Below, in pieces: positions 19,145 to 28,953 of a stretch of DNA of 64,000 bases. A program made the position numbers and the translations under genes. Position 1 is the first letter of the stretch. Every line of letters begins with the position of its first letter. The notes below the pieces were generated by a model. The model was not told where the DNA came from. It ran no database searches and saw only the letters and a program-made list of their open reading frames with translations. Source of the stretch: Streptomyces sp. Ncost-T10-10d (GTDB taxonomy: Bacteria > Actinomycetota > Actinomycetes > Streptomycetales > Streptomycetaceae); assembly GCF_900091955.1 (NCBI RefSeq), contig NZ_FMDF01000030.1:1-64000 (forward strand), given 5' to 3'.

Positions 19145-19510
19145 TCAGACGGCGAGCGCCTGGGCGCGGCGCTTCACCTCCGTGCCGCGATTCTCGCTCA
19201 GTGCCTGGGCAGGGGTGCCCGGCAGGGTCGGGTCGGGGGTGAAGAGCCATTCCAGCATCTCTTCGTCGGTGTAGCCGTCGTCCCTCAGGAGCGTCAGGGT
19301 TCCGGAGAGACCCTTGACCACCTTGTTGCCGTCGATGAAGGCGGCAGGCACCTGGAGCGCCCGGTTCTCACCACGTCGTACGGCGATGAGCTGGCCCTCC
19401 TTGACCAGCTGCCGTACGCGCGTCACCTCGACATCGAGCATTTCGGCGATGTCGGGAAGGTGGAGCCAGGCGGGGACGAGAGCATCGATCTTTGCGTCAA
19501 TCTCGGTCAC
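19145..19510 (-). CDS. Rv2175c-family DNA-binding protein
   Basis: A 121-residue protein with an N-terminal winged-helix/HTH region (WLHLPDIAEMLDVEVTRVRQ, about residues 15-34) and a C-terminal domain with the family phrase FIDGNKVVKGLSGTLTLLRDDGY. It resembles M. tuberculosis Rv2175c, a small DNA-binding protein phosphorylated by the Ser/Thr kinase PknL. I chose the GTG at 19510 because upstream residues are not conserved-looking. A PASTA-type kinase is encoded 4 kb away, but no functional link is shown. Confidence 0.85.
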   Translation of the reverse strand: MTEIDAKIDALVPAWLHLPDIAEMLDVEVTRVRQLVKEGQLIAVRRGENRALQVPAAFIDGNKVVKGLSGTLTLLRDDGYTDEEMLEWLFTPDPTLPGTPAQALSENRGTEVKRRAQALAV

Positions 19511-19581
19511 ATGGACAAGCGTGCCATCCCGGACCGACAGTCGGTAGCCGGGCCGACCGTACGGGGGTCGGGGTACGCCGT

Positions 19582-20835
19582 TCAGAGGGTGGCCGACTTC
19601 AGCGGTACGGAGGGGTCGGCGGCCCGTGCCGGATCGAGCCGCGCCCCTGCCTCGATGAGCTTGCGCCCCTGCGCCAGATCGCGTGGCCGGCCGACGGCGA
19701 GGACCGCGACCAGGACGCCGCCTCGCAGCCAGCACACCGACCAGGAGGGACCGGCCGGATCGCCGCGCCACAGCAGGGTGTCGGCGCTCCCGTGGTGGCC
19801 CGCGTACTGCACGAACCGGTCGAACTGCTCGGACCAGAAGTACGGCACGGGGTCGTACGTCTGCGGTGCCGGGCCGTCCTCGGCCGCCGCTCCGATGATG
19901 TTGGCGGCGGCGGTCCGAGGACCCTGGAGGGCGTTGTCCCAGTGGTGGACGAGAAGGCGTTCGCCGTACCGCAAGGACGGGAACGAGGCGCAGTCGCCGA
20001 CCGCGTACACATCGGGGAGCGAGGTGCGCAGCTGCCCGTCGGCGGTCACCGATCCGTCGGGGCCGAGCGCGATGCCGGAGCCGGCCAGCCAGCCCGTGGC
20101 GGGCCGTGCGCCGATTCCGACGACGACCGCCCCGGCCGGGATCGTGCGGCCGTCCGCGAGGATCACCCGGCCGGGTTCGATGCGGGCGACCCGGGCCCCG
20201 GTGAGGAGTTGGGCGCCGCTCTCGGCGTACCAGGCGGTCATCGGGGCGGCGACCTCGGCGGGCACCACACCCGCGAGGGGCCGGTCGGCGGCCTCGACGA
20301 CGGTGACCTCGCAGCCCGCGGCGCGGGCCGCGGTGGCGAACTCGGCGCCGATCCAGCCCGCGCCGACGACCACGACGCCGTGCTGCCCGTCGAGTACGGG
20401 TCGCAGCCGTGCCGCGTCGTCGAGGGTGCGCAGCAGATGGACTCCGGGAACGCCTTCGGCGCCGGGCAGGACGACCGGTTCGGCGCCGGCCGCGATCACC
20501 AGGACGTCGTATGCGACGGGTCCCGACGGGGTGTCCAGCTCATGCGCGCCCGGCCGCACAGCGGTGACTTCGCGTCCCAGCTGCAGATCGATGTCCAGCG
20601 CCTCGAAGTCGACGTCGAAGGCGGAGTCCTCGGCCTTGCCGAGCAGTACCGCCTTGGACAGCGGGGGCCGGTCGTAGGGCTGGTGCGGTTCGGCGCCGAT
20701 CAGGACGACGGAGCCGGTGAAGCCCTGTTCCCGCAGGGCCACCGCCGTCTGCACGCCGGCCATGCCCGCGCCGACGATGACGACCCGGCGCCCTGCCTGC
20801 CGGTCCGGCTGCTCTGACTGCTGCTGCTCGCTCAC
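19582..20835 (-). CDS. NAD(P)/FAD-dependent oxidoreductase, ferredoxin-reductase-like
   Basis: A 417-residue two-dinucleotide-binding flavoprotein. The FAD site is VVIVGAGMAGVQTAVALRE (about residues 18-36), PYDRPPLSK is typical of rubredoxin/ferredoxin-NAD reductases, the second glycine motif is VVVVGAGWIGAEFA, and VYAVGDCASF is the C-terminal FAD motif. It ends in a family-typical reductase C domain. The electron-transfer partner is not encoded alongside. It lies 28 bp after the small gene at 20.9 kb and 71 bp before the Rv2175c-like gene. Confidence 0.92.
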   Translation of the reverse strand: MSEQQQSEQPDRQAGRRVVIVGAGMAGVQTAVALREQGFTGSVVLIGAEPHQPYDRPPLSKAVLLGKAEDSAFDVDFEALDIDLQLGREVTAVRPGAHELDTPSGPVAYDVLVIAAGAEPVVLPGAEGVPGVHLLRTLDDAARLRPVLDGQHGVVVVGAGWIGAEFATAARAAGCEVTVVEAADRPLAGVVPAEVAAPMTAWYAESGAQLLTGARVARIEPGRVILADGRTIPAGAVVVGIGARPATGWLAGSGIALGPDGSVTADGQLRTSLPDVYAVGDCASFPSLRYGERLLVHHWDNALQGPRTAAANIIGAAAEDGPAPQTYDPVPYFWSEQFDRFVQYAGHHGSADTLLWRGDPAGPSWSVCWLRGGVLVAVLAVGRPRDLAQGRKLIEAGARLDPARAADPSVPLKSATL

Positions 20836-20863
20836 CCGTACACCTTAAGCACCTGACGGATCG

Positions 20864-21208
20864 TCAGGAAAGGGGGAGCTCTTCGACCGTGCTCGTCCCG
20901 CTGCCCTCCTGCGACTCCCACTCCCACCGCTCGTCCAGCCGGACCCGGCCGTCCGCGAGGTCGACGACGGTGGAGACACAGTGACCGGAGGATGTCGTGC
21001 CGTCCTGCTTCAGCTGGATGTAGCGGAAGTCGAGGGTGTCGTCGGCGCGGGTGCCGACGAGATGACCGCGGACCACGTCGCCGCCCGTGTACTCGGCCCA
21101 GATCCGGCCGTCCTCCTCGTGGTACGTGAAGCGGGTACGGGTACCGACCTGGCCCGGGGCCTGGTCGGCGACCGGCGAGAGGACGAGTCCGTCGAGCGAA
21201 CGGGCCAC
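20864..21208 (-). CDS. Small conserved beta-rich protein (often labelled N-acetylglutamate synthase)
   Basis: A 114-residue protein with alternating hydrophobic/polar strands, including RTRFTYHEEDGRIWAEYTGG, GHLVGTRADDTLDFRYIQLK and GRVRLDERWEWES. I recognise the pattern from a small family found in Firmicutes and Actinobacteria that is frequently called N-acetylglutamate synthase without convincing support; a lipocalin-like barrel is more likely. GTG 21208 is chosen, with AAGGGAG upstream. It is divergent from the TPP riboswitch and thiO, about 60 bp away. Confidence 0.7.
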   Translation of the reverse strand: MARSLDGLVLSPVADQAPGQVGTRTRFTYHEEDGRIWAEYTGGDVVRGHLVGTRADDTLDFRYIQLKQDGTTSSGHCVSTVVDLADGRVRLDERWEWESQEGSGTSTVEELPLS

Positions 21209-21264
21209 GGTGGCTGCTCCCTTACTGGGGCCGGAGGACGGGGTTAGGGTGGCCAACGTAAAAC

Positions 21265-21358
21265 ACTCGCGGGAGCCCGGACGCACCGGGCTGAGAGGGA
21301 GGCTGGGGCGGCCTCCGACCGTACGAACCTGATCCGGGTCATGCCGGCGAAGGGAGGG
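21265..21358 (+). promoter_or_regulatory. TPP (THI-box) riboswitch before thiO
   Basis: Contains the conserved blocks CTGAGAGG, and ACGAACCTGATCCGGGTCATGCCGGCGAAGGGAGG, here cited by position 21312-21356, together with the 5' strand GGGAGCCCGG. These are the pyrimidine- and pyrophosphate-sensing parts of the TPP aptamer. The ribosome binding site GGGAGGGG lies at its 3' edge, so TPP probably blocks translation initiation of thiO-thiS-thiG. Confidence 0.95.
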
Positions 21359-21369
21359 GCTGGACGCCC

Positions 21370-23585
<2,216 letters not shown>

Positions 23586-23693
23586 CCGACCGGACCGCCG
23601 CCGGCGGCTGCGGCGCGCATGTCCCTGTCACGGCTCGGCTGCAGTACGGCCCCGGGTCCGCCCCGGCCCGTGGGCCGTGTCCGTGGCGGCTCG

Positions 23694-23699
23694 TAGACT
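23694..23699 (+). promoter_or_regulatory. Candidate -10 box for a leaderless kinase transcript
   Basis: TAGACT lies seven bases before the GTG at 23707 and matches a strong Streptomyces -10. No ribosome binding site precedes the GTG. A clear TTGAC-like -35 is not visible. Confidence 0.5.
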
Positions 23700-23706
23700 C
23701 ACATGC

Positions 23707-25623
23707 GTGGATACGACCCTCCAGGACCCTCTCGTCGGGCAGCTGCTCGACGGCCGCTACCGCGTCGATGCCCGCATCGCCGTGGGCGGCATGGCCACGG
23801 TCTACCGGGCCGTGGACACCCGGCTCGACCGGGTGCTCGCCCTCAAGGTGATGCACCCGGCGCTCGCCACGGACGCCTCGTTCGTCGAGCGCTTCATCCG
23901 CGAGGCCAAGTCCGTGGCCCGGCTCGCGCACCCCAATGTCGTCGCGGTCTTCGACCAGGGCGCCCAGGGGCAGTACGTCTACCTCGCGATGGAGTATGTC
24001 GCCGGCTGCACCCTGCGCGACGTACTGCGCGAGCGCGGCGCCCTGCAGCCGAGGGCCGCACTGGACATCCTGGAGCCGGTCCTCGCCGCCCTCGGCGCCG
24101 CGCACCGCGCGGGCTTCGTGCACCGCGACATGAAGCCTGAGAACGTCCTGATAGGGGACGACGGCCGGGTCAAGGTCGCCGACTTCGGCCTCGTACGGGC
24201 CGTGGGCGCCGTCACCAACACCACCGGGTCCGTCCTGGGCACCGTCTCCTATCTCGCTCCCGAGCAGATAGAGCACGGCACGGCGGACACCCGCACCGAT
24301 GTGTACGCCTGCGGTGTCGTCCTCTACGAGATGCTGACCGGCTCCAAGCCGCACGCCGGCGACACCCCCGCCCAGGTCATCTACCAGCACCTCAACGAGG
24401 ACGTCCCGGCCCCGTCGGCCGCCGTCCCGGGGCTCCCGGTCGAGCTCGACGACCTGGTGGCCGTCGCCACCGCCCGTAACCCCGAGGTCCGTCCGTTCGA
24501 CGCGGTGGCACTGCTCGCCGAGACCCGCGAGGCCCGCTCGGGCCTCACCGACGCCCAGCTGGACGCCGTACCGCCGCAGGCTCTCGCCGAGGTGCACGAC
24601 GCCGCCGAGGACCGCACGAGCGTGATCCCGCGGCTGCTCCCGGCCGACCAGGGCGTCGCCCACCACACCAGCCGGCTGGAGATGCCCCCGCCGACGCCGG
24701 CACAGCCCGCGCCGCACGGCCTGCGCCGCCGCGGTCCGCGGCGCTCCGTCATCGCCGTGGTCGTCGCGGTGCTGCTGGCGCTGGGGATCGGTACAGGTGT
24801 CTGGTACATCAACTCCGGGCAGTTCACCCGGGTCCCCTCGGTGCTCGGCCAGACCGAGAAGACCGCCGAGAAGCGGCTCTCGGACGCCGGCCTGGAACTC
24901 AGGAACGTCGAACGGGCCTACAGCGACACCGTCGAGCGCGGCAAGGTCATCAGCAGCGACCCCGAGTCCGGCGCCCGCATCCGGGGGAACGACGCGGTGA
25001 CGCTCGTCGTCTCGCGCGGCCCGGAGATCGTGAAGGTGCCCGATGTCCAGGACCTCTCACTCGGGGATGCCAGGCGTGCGCTGAAGGAGGCGGGACTGGT
25101 GCCGGGCATGGTCACCAAGGAGTTCAGCCAGGAGACCGGACGGGGCGAGGTGATCCGCACGGAACCGGTGGCGGGCACCGAGCGCCATCCGGACTCCGCG
25201 GTCGCCCTCGTCGTCAGCAAGGGCGCTCCGGTCGACGTCCCGGATGTCTCCGGGCTGTCCGTCGAGGACGCCACCGCCGCACTGGACGAGAAGGGGCTGA
25301 AGGCAAAGGTGCTGCCCGACCGGGTCAGCTCCCCCGAGGACGCGGGCGACATCGCCCGTCAGTCGCCGGGCGAGGGCACCGAGGCCGCCGAGGGCGACAC
25401 CATCACGCTCACGGTCTCGAAGGGACCGCGGATGATCGACGTCCCGGACGTCATCGGGAAGGACGTCGACGACGCCAGGAGCAAGCTGGAGGACGCGGGC
25501 TTCGAGGTCAAGGTCGACCGCCCGTTCCTCTCCTTCGGCGACACCGTCGACAGCCAGTCCGTCGACGGCGGCAAACAGGCCCCCGAGGGCAGCACCATCA
25601 CCATCAGGACCAAGGGACTCTAG
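23707..25623 (+). CDS. Membrane Ser/Thr protein kinase with PASTA domains
   Basis: PknB-type sensor kinase (638 aa). The cytoplasmic kinase domain (about residues 15-270) has IAVGGMATVYRA, the Lys in LALKVM, HRDMKPENVLI and DFGLVRAVG, so it should be active. A juxtamembrane linker leads to one membrane helix (VIAVVVAVLLALGIGTGVWY, about 349-368) and four extracellular PASTA repeats, which bind peptidoglycan fragments or lipid II. It probably links wall status to phosphorylation of division, metabolic or regulatory proteins. It is not the pknB located near the origin with pbpA/rodA; it is a separate PASTA kinase. Confidence 0.95.
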   Translation: MDTTLQDPLVGQLLDGRYRVDARIAVGGMATVYRAVDTRLDRVLALKVMHPALATDASFVERFIREAKSVARLAHPNVVAVFDQGAQGQYVYLAMEYVAGCTLRDVLRERGALQPRAALDILEPVLAALGAAHRAGFVHRDMKPENVLIGDDGRVKVADFGLVRAVGAVTNTTGSVLGTVSYLAPEQIEHGTADTRTDVYACGVVLYEMLTGSKPHAGDTPAQVIYQHLNEDVPAPSAAVPGLPVELDDLVAVATARNPEVRPFDAVALLAETREARSGLTDAQLDAVPPQALAEVHDAAEDRTSVIPRLLPADQGVAHHTSRLEMPPPTPAQPAPHGLRRRGPRRSVIAVVVAVLLALGIGTGVWYINSGQFTRVPSVLGQTEKTAEKRLSDAGLELRNVERAYSDTVERGKVISSDPESGARIRGNDAVTLVVSRGPEIVKVPDVQDLSLGDARRALKEAGLVPGMVTKEFSQETGRGEVIRTEPVAGTERHPDSAVALVVSKGAPVDVPDVSGLSVEDATAALDEKGLKAKVLPDRVSSPEDAGDIARQSPGEGTEAAEGDTITLTVSKGPRMIDVPDVIGKDVDDARSKLEDAGFEVKVDRPFLSFGDTVDSQSVDGGKQAPEGSTITIRTKGL

Positions 25624-25629
25624 ATCCAC

Positions 25630-26487
25630 ATGCGCAACCCAGTCGGCGGCCATGTCCCCGTGGCCGGCGGCCTCGCCAAGGTCGGCCTCCCCTACGCCCG
25701 CGAAATGGGGGCGGAGGCCGTCCAGGTCTTCGTCGCCAACCCGCGCGGCTGGGCGACGCCCGTCGGCAACCCGGCCCAGGACGAGCAGTTCCGCGCCGAG
25801 TGCGCCGCCGATTCCATACCGGCGTACGTCCACGCCCCGTACCTGATCAACTTCGGTTCGCACACCGTGGCCACCGTCGAGAAGTCCGTGGACTCGCTGC
25901 GCCACTCACTGCGCCGGGCCCGCGAGATCGGCGCCCTGGGCGTCGTGGTGCACACCGGATCGGCGACGGGCGGCCGGCCGCGCGAGCAGGCCCTCGCACA
26001 GGTACGCACGCACATGCGGCCGCTGCTGGACGAGCTGACGCACGACGACGACCCGTATCTGCTGCTGGAGTCAACCGCCGGGCAGGGGTTCTCGCTCTGC
26101 TCGCGGACCTGGGACTTCGGCCCGTACTTCGATGCACTCGACGCCCACCCCAAGCTCGGCATCTGCCTCGACACCTGCCACATCTACGCGGCAGGCCACG
26201 ATCTGACAGTCCCCGAGGGTATGCACCGGACACTGGACCTGCTGGTGGACACGGTCGGCGAGGGCCGGCTGAAACTGATCCATGCCAACGACTCCAAGGA
26301 CGTGGCGGGAGCCCACAAGGACCGGCACGAGAACATCGGCACCGGGCACATCGGCGAGAAGCCGTTCCAGGAGCTTTTCACTCATCCGGCGACCGCCGGT
26401 GTACCGCTGATCATCGAGACGCCGGGCGGCAAGGAGGGGCATGCGGCAGATGTGTCGCGACTGAAGCGGCTGCGTGACCGGGGCTAG
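25630..26487 (+). CDS. nfo: Deoxyribonuclease IV (AP endonuclease, Nfo/YqfS type)
   Basis: Cleaves DNA at abasic sites in base excision repair. The 285-residue TIM-barrel protein begins GGHVPVAGGLAKV (G-x-H metal-site start), has VHAPYLINF, VVVHTGSATG, LLLESTAGQG, GICLDTCHIYAAGHDL, LIHANDSKDVAGAHKDRHENIGTG and LIIETPG, which supply the three-zinc ligands. Start ATG 25630 lies six bases after the kinase stop, so the two are probably co-transcribed. Confidence 0.95.
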   Translation: MRNPVGGHVPVAGGLAKVGLPYAREMGAEAVQVFVANPRGWATPVGNPAQDEQFRAECAADSIPAYVHAPYLINFGSHTVATVEKSVDSLRHSLRRAREIGALGVVVHTGSATGGRPREQALAQVRTHMRPLLDELTHDDDPYLLLESTAGQGFSLCSRTWDFGPYFDALDAHPKLGICLDTCHIYAAGHDLTVPEGMHRTLDLLVDTVGEGRLKLIHANDSKDVAGAHKDRHENIGTGHIGEKPFQELFTHPATAGVPLIIETPGGKEGHAADVSRLKRLRDRG

Positions 26488-26521
26488 CACCTCGCCCCGC
26501 ACCGATATCCCCGGTTGAGGA

Positions 26522-26538
26522 ATACCCCATGGGGGTAT
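26522..26538. promoter_or_regulatory. CsoR-type copper-sensing operator
   Basis: The palindrome ATACCCCATGGGGGTAT matches the G-tract type operator (TACCCC...GGGGTA) recognised by CsoR/RcnR-family repressors. It lies 50 bp before the ATG of the DUF4396 gene, where a promoter would be. Copper control is inferred; nickel/cobalt or persulfide sensors of the same family use similar sites. Confidence 0.7.
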
Positions 26539-26587
26539 ACGGTTCTTGCCGTCGACAGGAACCGTTACTCGGCATTGGGGGATCGCC

Positions 26588-27172
26588 ATGAAGCACGACA
26601 CACAGCACGAGCAGCACAGCCACCATGAGCGGGGCGAGCAGCACGGGCAGCACACAGATCACAGTCGGCACGTAGACCATGGCGAGCACGAAGCCCACTC
26701 AGGTCACGCCGACCACACCGGCCACCACCCCACCAAGGCCGGCTGGGCCATGGCCGCGCAGGCCACTCTGCACTGCCTCACCGGATGCGCCATCGGCGAG
26801 ATCCTCGGCATGGTGATCGGCACGGCGCTCGGCTGGGGCAACATGGAGACGATGGTGCTGGCGATCGTCCTGGCCTTCTTCTTCGGCTACACGCTGACGC
26901 TGCGCTCCATCCGGAAGGCGGGCGTCGACTTCCGTACGGCCCTGCGGGTCGCCCTCGCCGCCGACACGCTCTCCATCGCGGTGATGGAGCTGATCGACAA
27001 CGGCGTGATCGCACTGTGGCCGGGCGCCATGGACGCCACTCTTTCCGACACGCTGTTCTGGGGAGCGCTCGCGCTCTCGCTCGCCGTCGCCTTCGTCGTC
27101 ACCACACCGGTCAACAAGTGGATGATCGGCCGCGGCAAGGGCCACGCGGTGGTGCATCAGTACCACCACTGA
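26588..27172 (+). CDS. DUF4396 membrane protein with a His-rich N-terminus
   Basis: A 194-residue protein. The first 50 residues hold about 20 histidines along with Asp and Glu (for example HEQHSHHERGEQHGQHTDHS), a clear metal-binding tail. The remainder has about four membrane segments and matches DUF4396, including GCAIGEILGMVIGTALGW and VELIDNG-like MELIDNGVIALWPG. The family lies in or near copper and heavy-metal resistance loci in other bacteria. With the CsoR-like box upstream it is probably a copper-induced metal transport or buffering protein. The ATG at 26588 is chosen over 26546, which would put the box in the leader. Confidence 0.88.
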   Translation: MKHDTQHEQHSHHERGEQHGQHTDHSRHVDHGEHEAHSGHADHTGHHPTKAGWAMAAQATLHCLTGCAIGEILGMVIGTALGWGNMETMVLAIVLAFFFGYTLTLRSIRKAGVDFRTALRVALAADTLSIAVMELIDNGVIALWPGAMDATLSDTLFWGALALSLAVAFVVTTPVNKWMIGRGKGHAVVHQYHH

Positions 27173-27204
27173 GGGCGAACCGGGCCGGTCCGGGCGCCGT
27201 CAGG

Positions 27205-27837
27205 TCAGAGCTCGGGGCCGTCCCCGGGCTCTTCCTGGTAGGAGTATCGCTGCTCGCGCCACGGGTCGCCGATGTTGTGATAGCCGCGCTCCTCCCAGAA
27301 GCCGCGACGGTCGGCCGTCATGTACTCGACACCCCGGACCCACTTGGGCCCCTTCCAGGCATAGAGGTGCGGCACGATGAGCCGGAGCGGGAAGCCGTGC
27401 TCGGCAGTGAGCAGCTCGCCGCCCTTGTGGGTGGCGAAAAGTGTTCGGTCCGAGGCGAAGTCGGAGAGGCGAAGGTTCGAGCTGAACCCGTACTCGGCCC
27501 AGACCATCACATGGGTGACGTTGGGTGCGGGTGGCGCGAGTTCCAGGACCGTGCGGGCGAGCACCCCGCCCCATTCGGCGCCGAGCATGCTGAATTTGGT
27601 GACGCAGTGAAGGTCGGCGACGACCGAGGTGAACGGCAGTACCGAGAACTCCTGGTGGTTCCAGCAGTGTTTCTCGCCGTCCGCTGTGGCCCCGAAGACC
27701 CGGAATTCCCAGCGGTCGGGCTTGAACTTGGGGACGGGCCCGTAGTGGGTAACCGGCCAACCACGCTGGAGTCGCTGTCCCGGCGGAAGCTCGGACTGCT
27801 CTGACGCGCTGTTTTCCCGGCTTTCCGGCTGACCCAT
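27205..27837 (-). CDS. Sulfite oxidase-like molybdopterin oxidoreductase
   Basis: A 210-residue soluble protein holding only the molybdopterin-binding domain of the sulfite oxidase family. DLHCVTKFSMLGAEWGG carries the conserved Cys that ligates molybdenum; VTHVMVWAEYGFSSNLRL and RLIVPHLYAWKGPKWVRGVEYM are family blocks. It lacks a Tat signal, a haem domain and a dimerisation domain, so it is a short cytosolic member like those called YuiH/MsrP-like oxidoreductases. The substrate is unknown. It is divergent from bfr. Confidence 0.9.
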   Translation of the reverse strand: MGQPESRENSASEQSELPPGQRLQRGWPVTHYGPVPKFKPDRWEFRVFGATADGEKHCWNHQEFSVLPFTSVVADLHCVTKFSMLGAEWGGVLARTVLELAPPAPNVTHVMVWAEYGFSSNLRLSDFASDRTLFATHKGGELLTAEHGFPLRLIVPHLYAWKGPKWVRGVEYMTADRRGFWEERGYHNIGDPWREQRYSYQEEPGDGPEL

Positions 27838-27991
27838 GACTCCATGGTGACAGACAGGCAGGGGTGGTCCCGACCAGGGCGAGGTCAATTCGGGCAACTC
27901 GTACTAAGCATGTACTTACTGGACGATCACCTGGTGCGGTGCGAGGATGCGGCCAACTTGCCCCGTTCACCGGTTGGAAGGAGCCTCTGCA

Positions 27992-28471
27992 ATGCAGGGC
28001 GACCCCGAGGTCCTTGAGTTCCTGAACGAGCAGCTGACCGCCGAGTTGACCGCGATCAATCAGTACTTCCTGCACGCAAAGATGCAGGACAACTTCGGCT
28101 GGACAAAGCTCGCGAAGTACACCCGCTCCGAGTCGTTCGACGAGATGAAGCACGCCGAGATCCTCACGGACCGCATCCTCTTCCTCGATGGACTGCCAAA
28201 TTACCAGCGGCTGTTCCACGTGCGGGTGGGTCAGACCGTCACCGAGATGTTCCAGGCCGACCGCCAGGTCGAAGTGGAGGCGATCGACCGCCTCAAGCGC
28301 GGGATCGAGCTGATGCGTGGCAAGGGCGACATCACGTCCGCAAACATCTTTGAGTCGATCCTGGAGGACGAGGAGCACCACATCGACTACCTCGACACCC
28401 AGCTGGAGCTGGTCGAGAAGCTCGGTGAGCCGCTCTACATCGCCCAGCAGATCGAGCAGCCCGACAGCTAG
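27992..28471 (+). CDS. bfr: Bacterioferritin
   Basis: Haem-containing iron-storage 24-mer subunit. The 159-residue product has all ferroxidase ligands at canonical positions (E18, E51, H54, E94, E127, H130) and the haem ligand M52. The ATG at 27992 is preceded by GGAAGGAG. It converges with bfd (its ferredoxin partner for iron release) 16 bases away. No iron box is seen in its own upstream region. Confidence 0.98.
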   Translation: MQGDPEVLEFLNEQLTAELTAINQYFLHAKMQDNFGWTKLAKYTRSESFDEMKHAEILTDRILFLDGLPNYQRLFHVRVGQTVTEMFQADRQVEVEAIDRLKRGIELMRGKGDITSANIFESILEDEEHHIDYLDTQLELVEKLGEPLYIAQQIEQPDS

Positions 28472-28487
28472 GAGGGTGCCCGGCGGG

Positions 28488-28784
28488 TCAGGCCGCTTCG
28501 GGGAGCCGGATGCCCGGGGCGATGCCGGGAGCGATACCCGGATCGACCTCGGGGACGGTGTCCGTGTCGGCCTCGGCGGCAGTGCCCGGCGTCCGCTTCC
28601 GGTCGATCAGCTCGCGGCGCGGGCAGGCGCCTCGGCCGAGCACGGCCTGGATCGCGCGGACGCAGCCGCCGCAGTCCGTGCCCGCCTTGCAGGCGGAGGC
28701 TATCTGCCGGGGCGTGCACGCCCCGGCTTCCGCATGTTCCTTGACCTGCTTCTCCGTAATGCCGAAGCACGAGCAGACGTACAT
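28488..28784 (-). CDS. bfd: Bacterioferritin-associated ferredoxin
   Basis: [2Fe-2S] protein that reduces bacterioferritin iron so it can leave the core. The N-terminal 56 residues have the Bfd pattern VCSCFGI (C-x-C) and CKAGTDCGGCVRAIQ (C-x4-C-x2-C form) for cluster binding. The C-terminal 40 residues are extra, acidic and repetitive (PGIAPGIAPG). I chose the ATG at 28784, with GGAGG eight bases upstream. An iron box covers its promoter, so it should be induced by iron starvation. Confidence 0.93.
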   Translation of the reverse strand: MYVCSCFGITEKQVKEHAEAGACTPRQIASACKAGTDCGGCVRAIQAVLGRGACPRRELIDRKRTPGTAAEADTDTVPEVDPGIAPGIAPGIRLPEAA

Positions 28785-28834
28785 GCGGTTCACCTCCCGG
28801 CGGGATCGGTCGTCGGCGCCACCCCATCATTCGG

Positions 28835-28853
28835 TGAGGCCAACCTAACCTTA
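28835..28853 (-). promoter_or_regulatory. Iron box (DmdR/IdeR type) before bfd
   Basis: Read on the minus strand the 19 bases TAAGGTTAGGTTGGCCTCA agree at 14 positions with the actinobacterial iron box TTAGGTTAGGCTCACCTAA. It ends about 50 bases before the bfd start, which is a promoter position. Function is inferred from the match. Confidence 0.75.
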
Positions 28854-28953
28854 CCTGGCGCTCCAAGCCCTTGAAAGCCTTCGAACGCCCTGTGGGGCAC
28901 GGATCACATCGATCCGTGCCCCACAGTCGTACGCGCGCTGCCCGCGGTGATGC

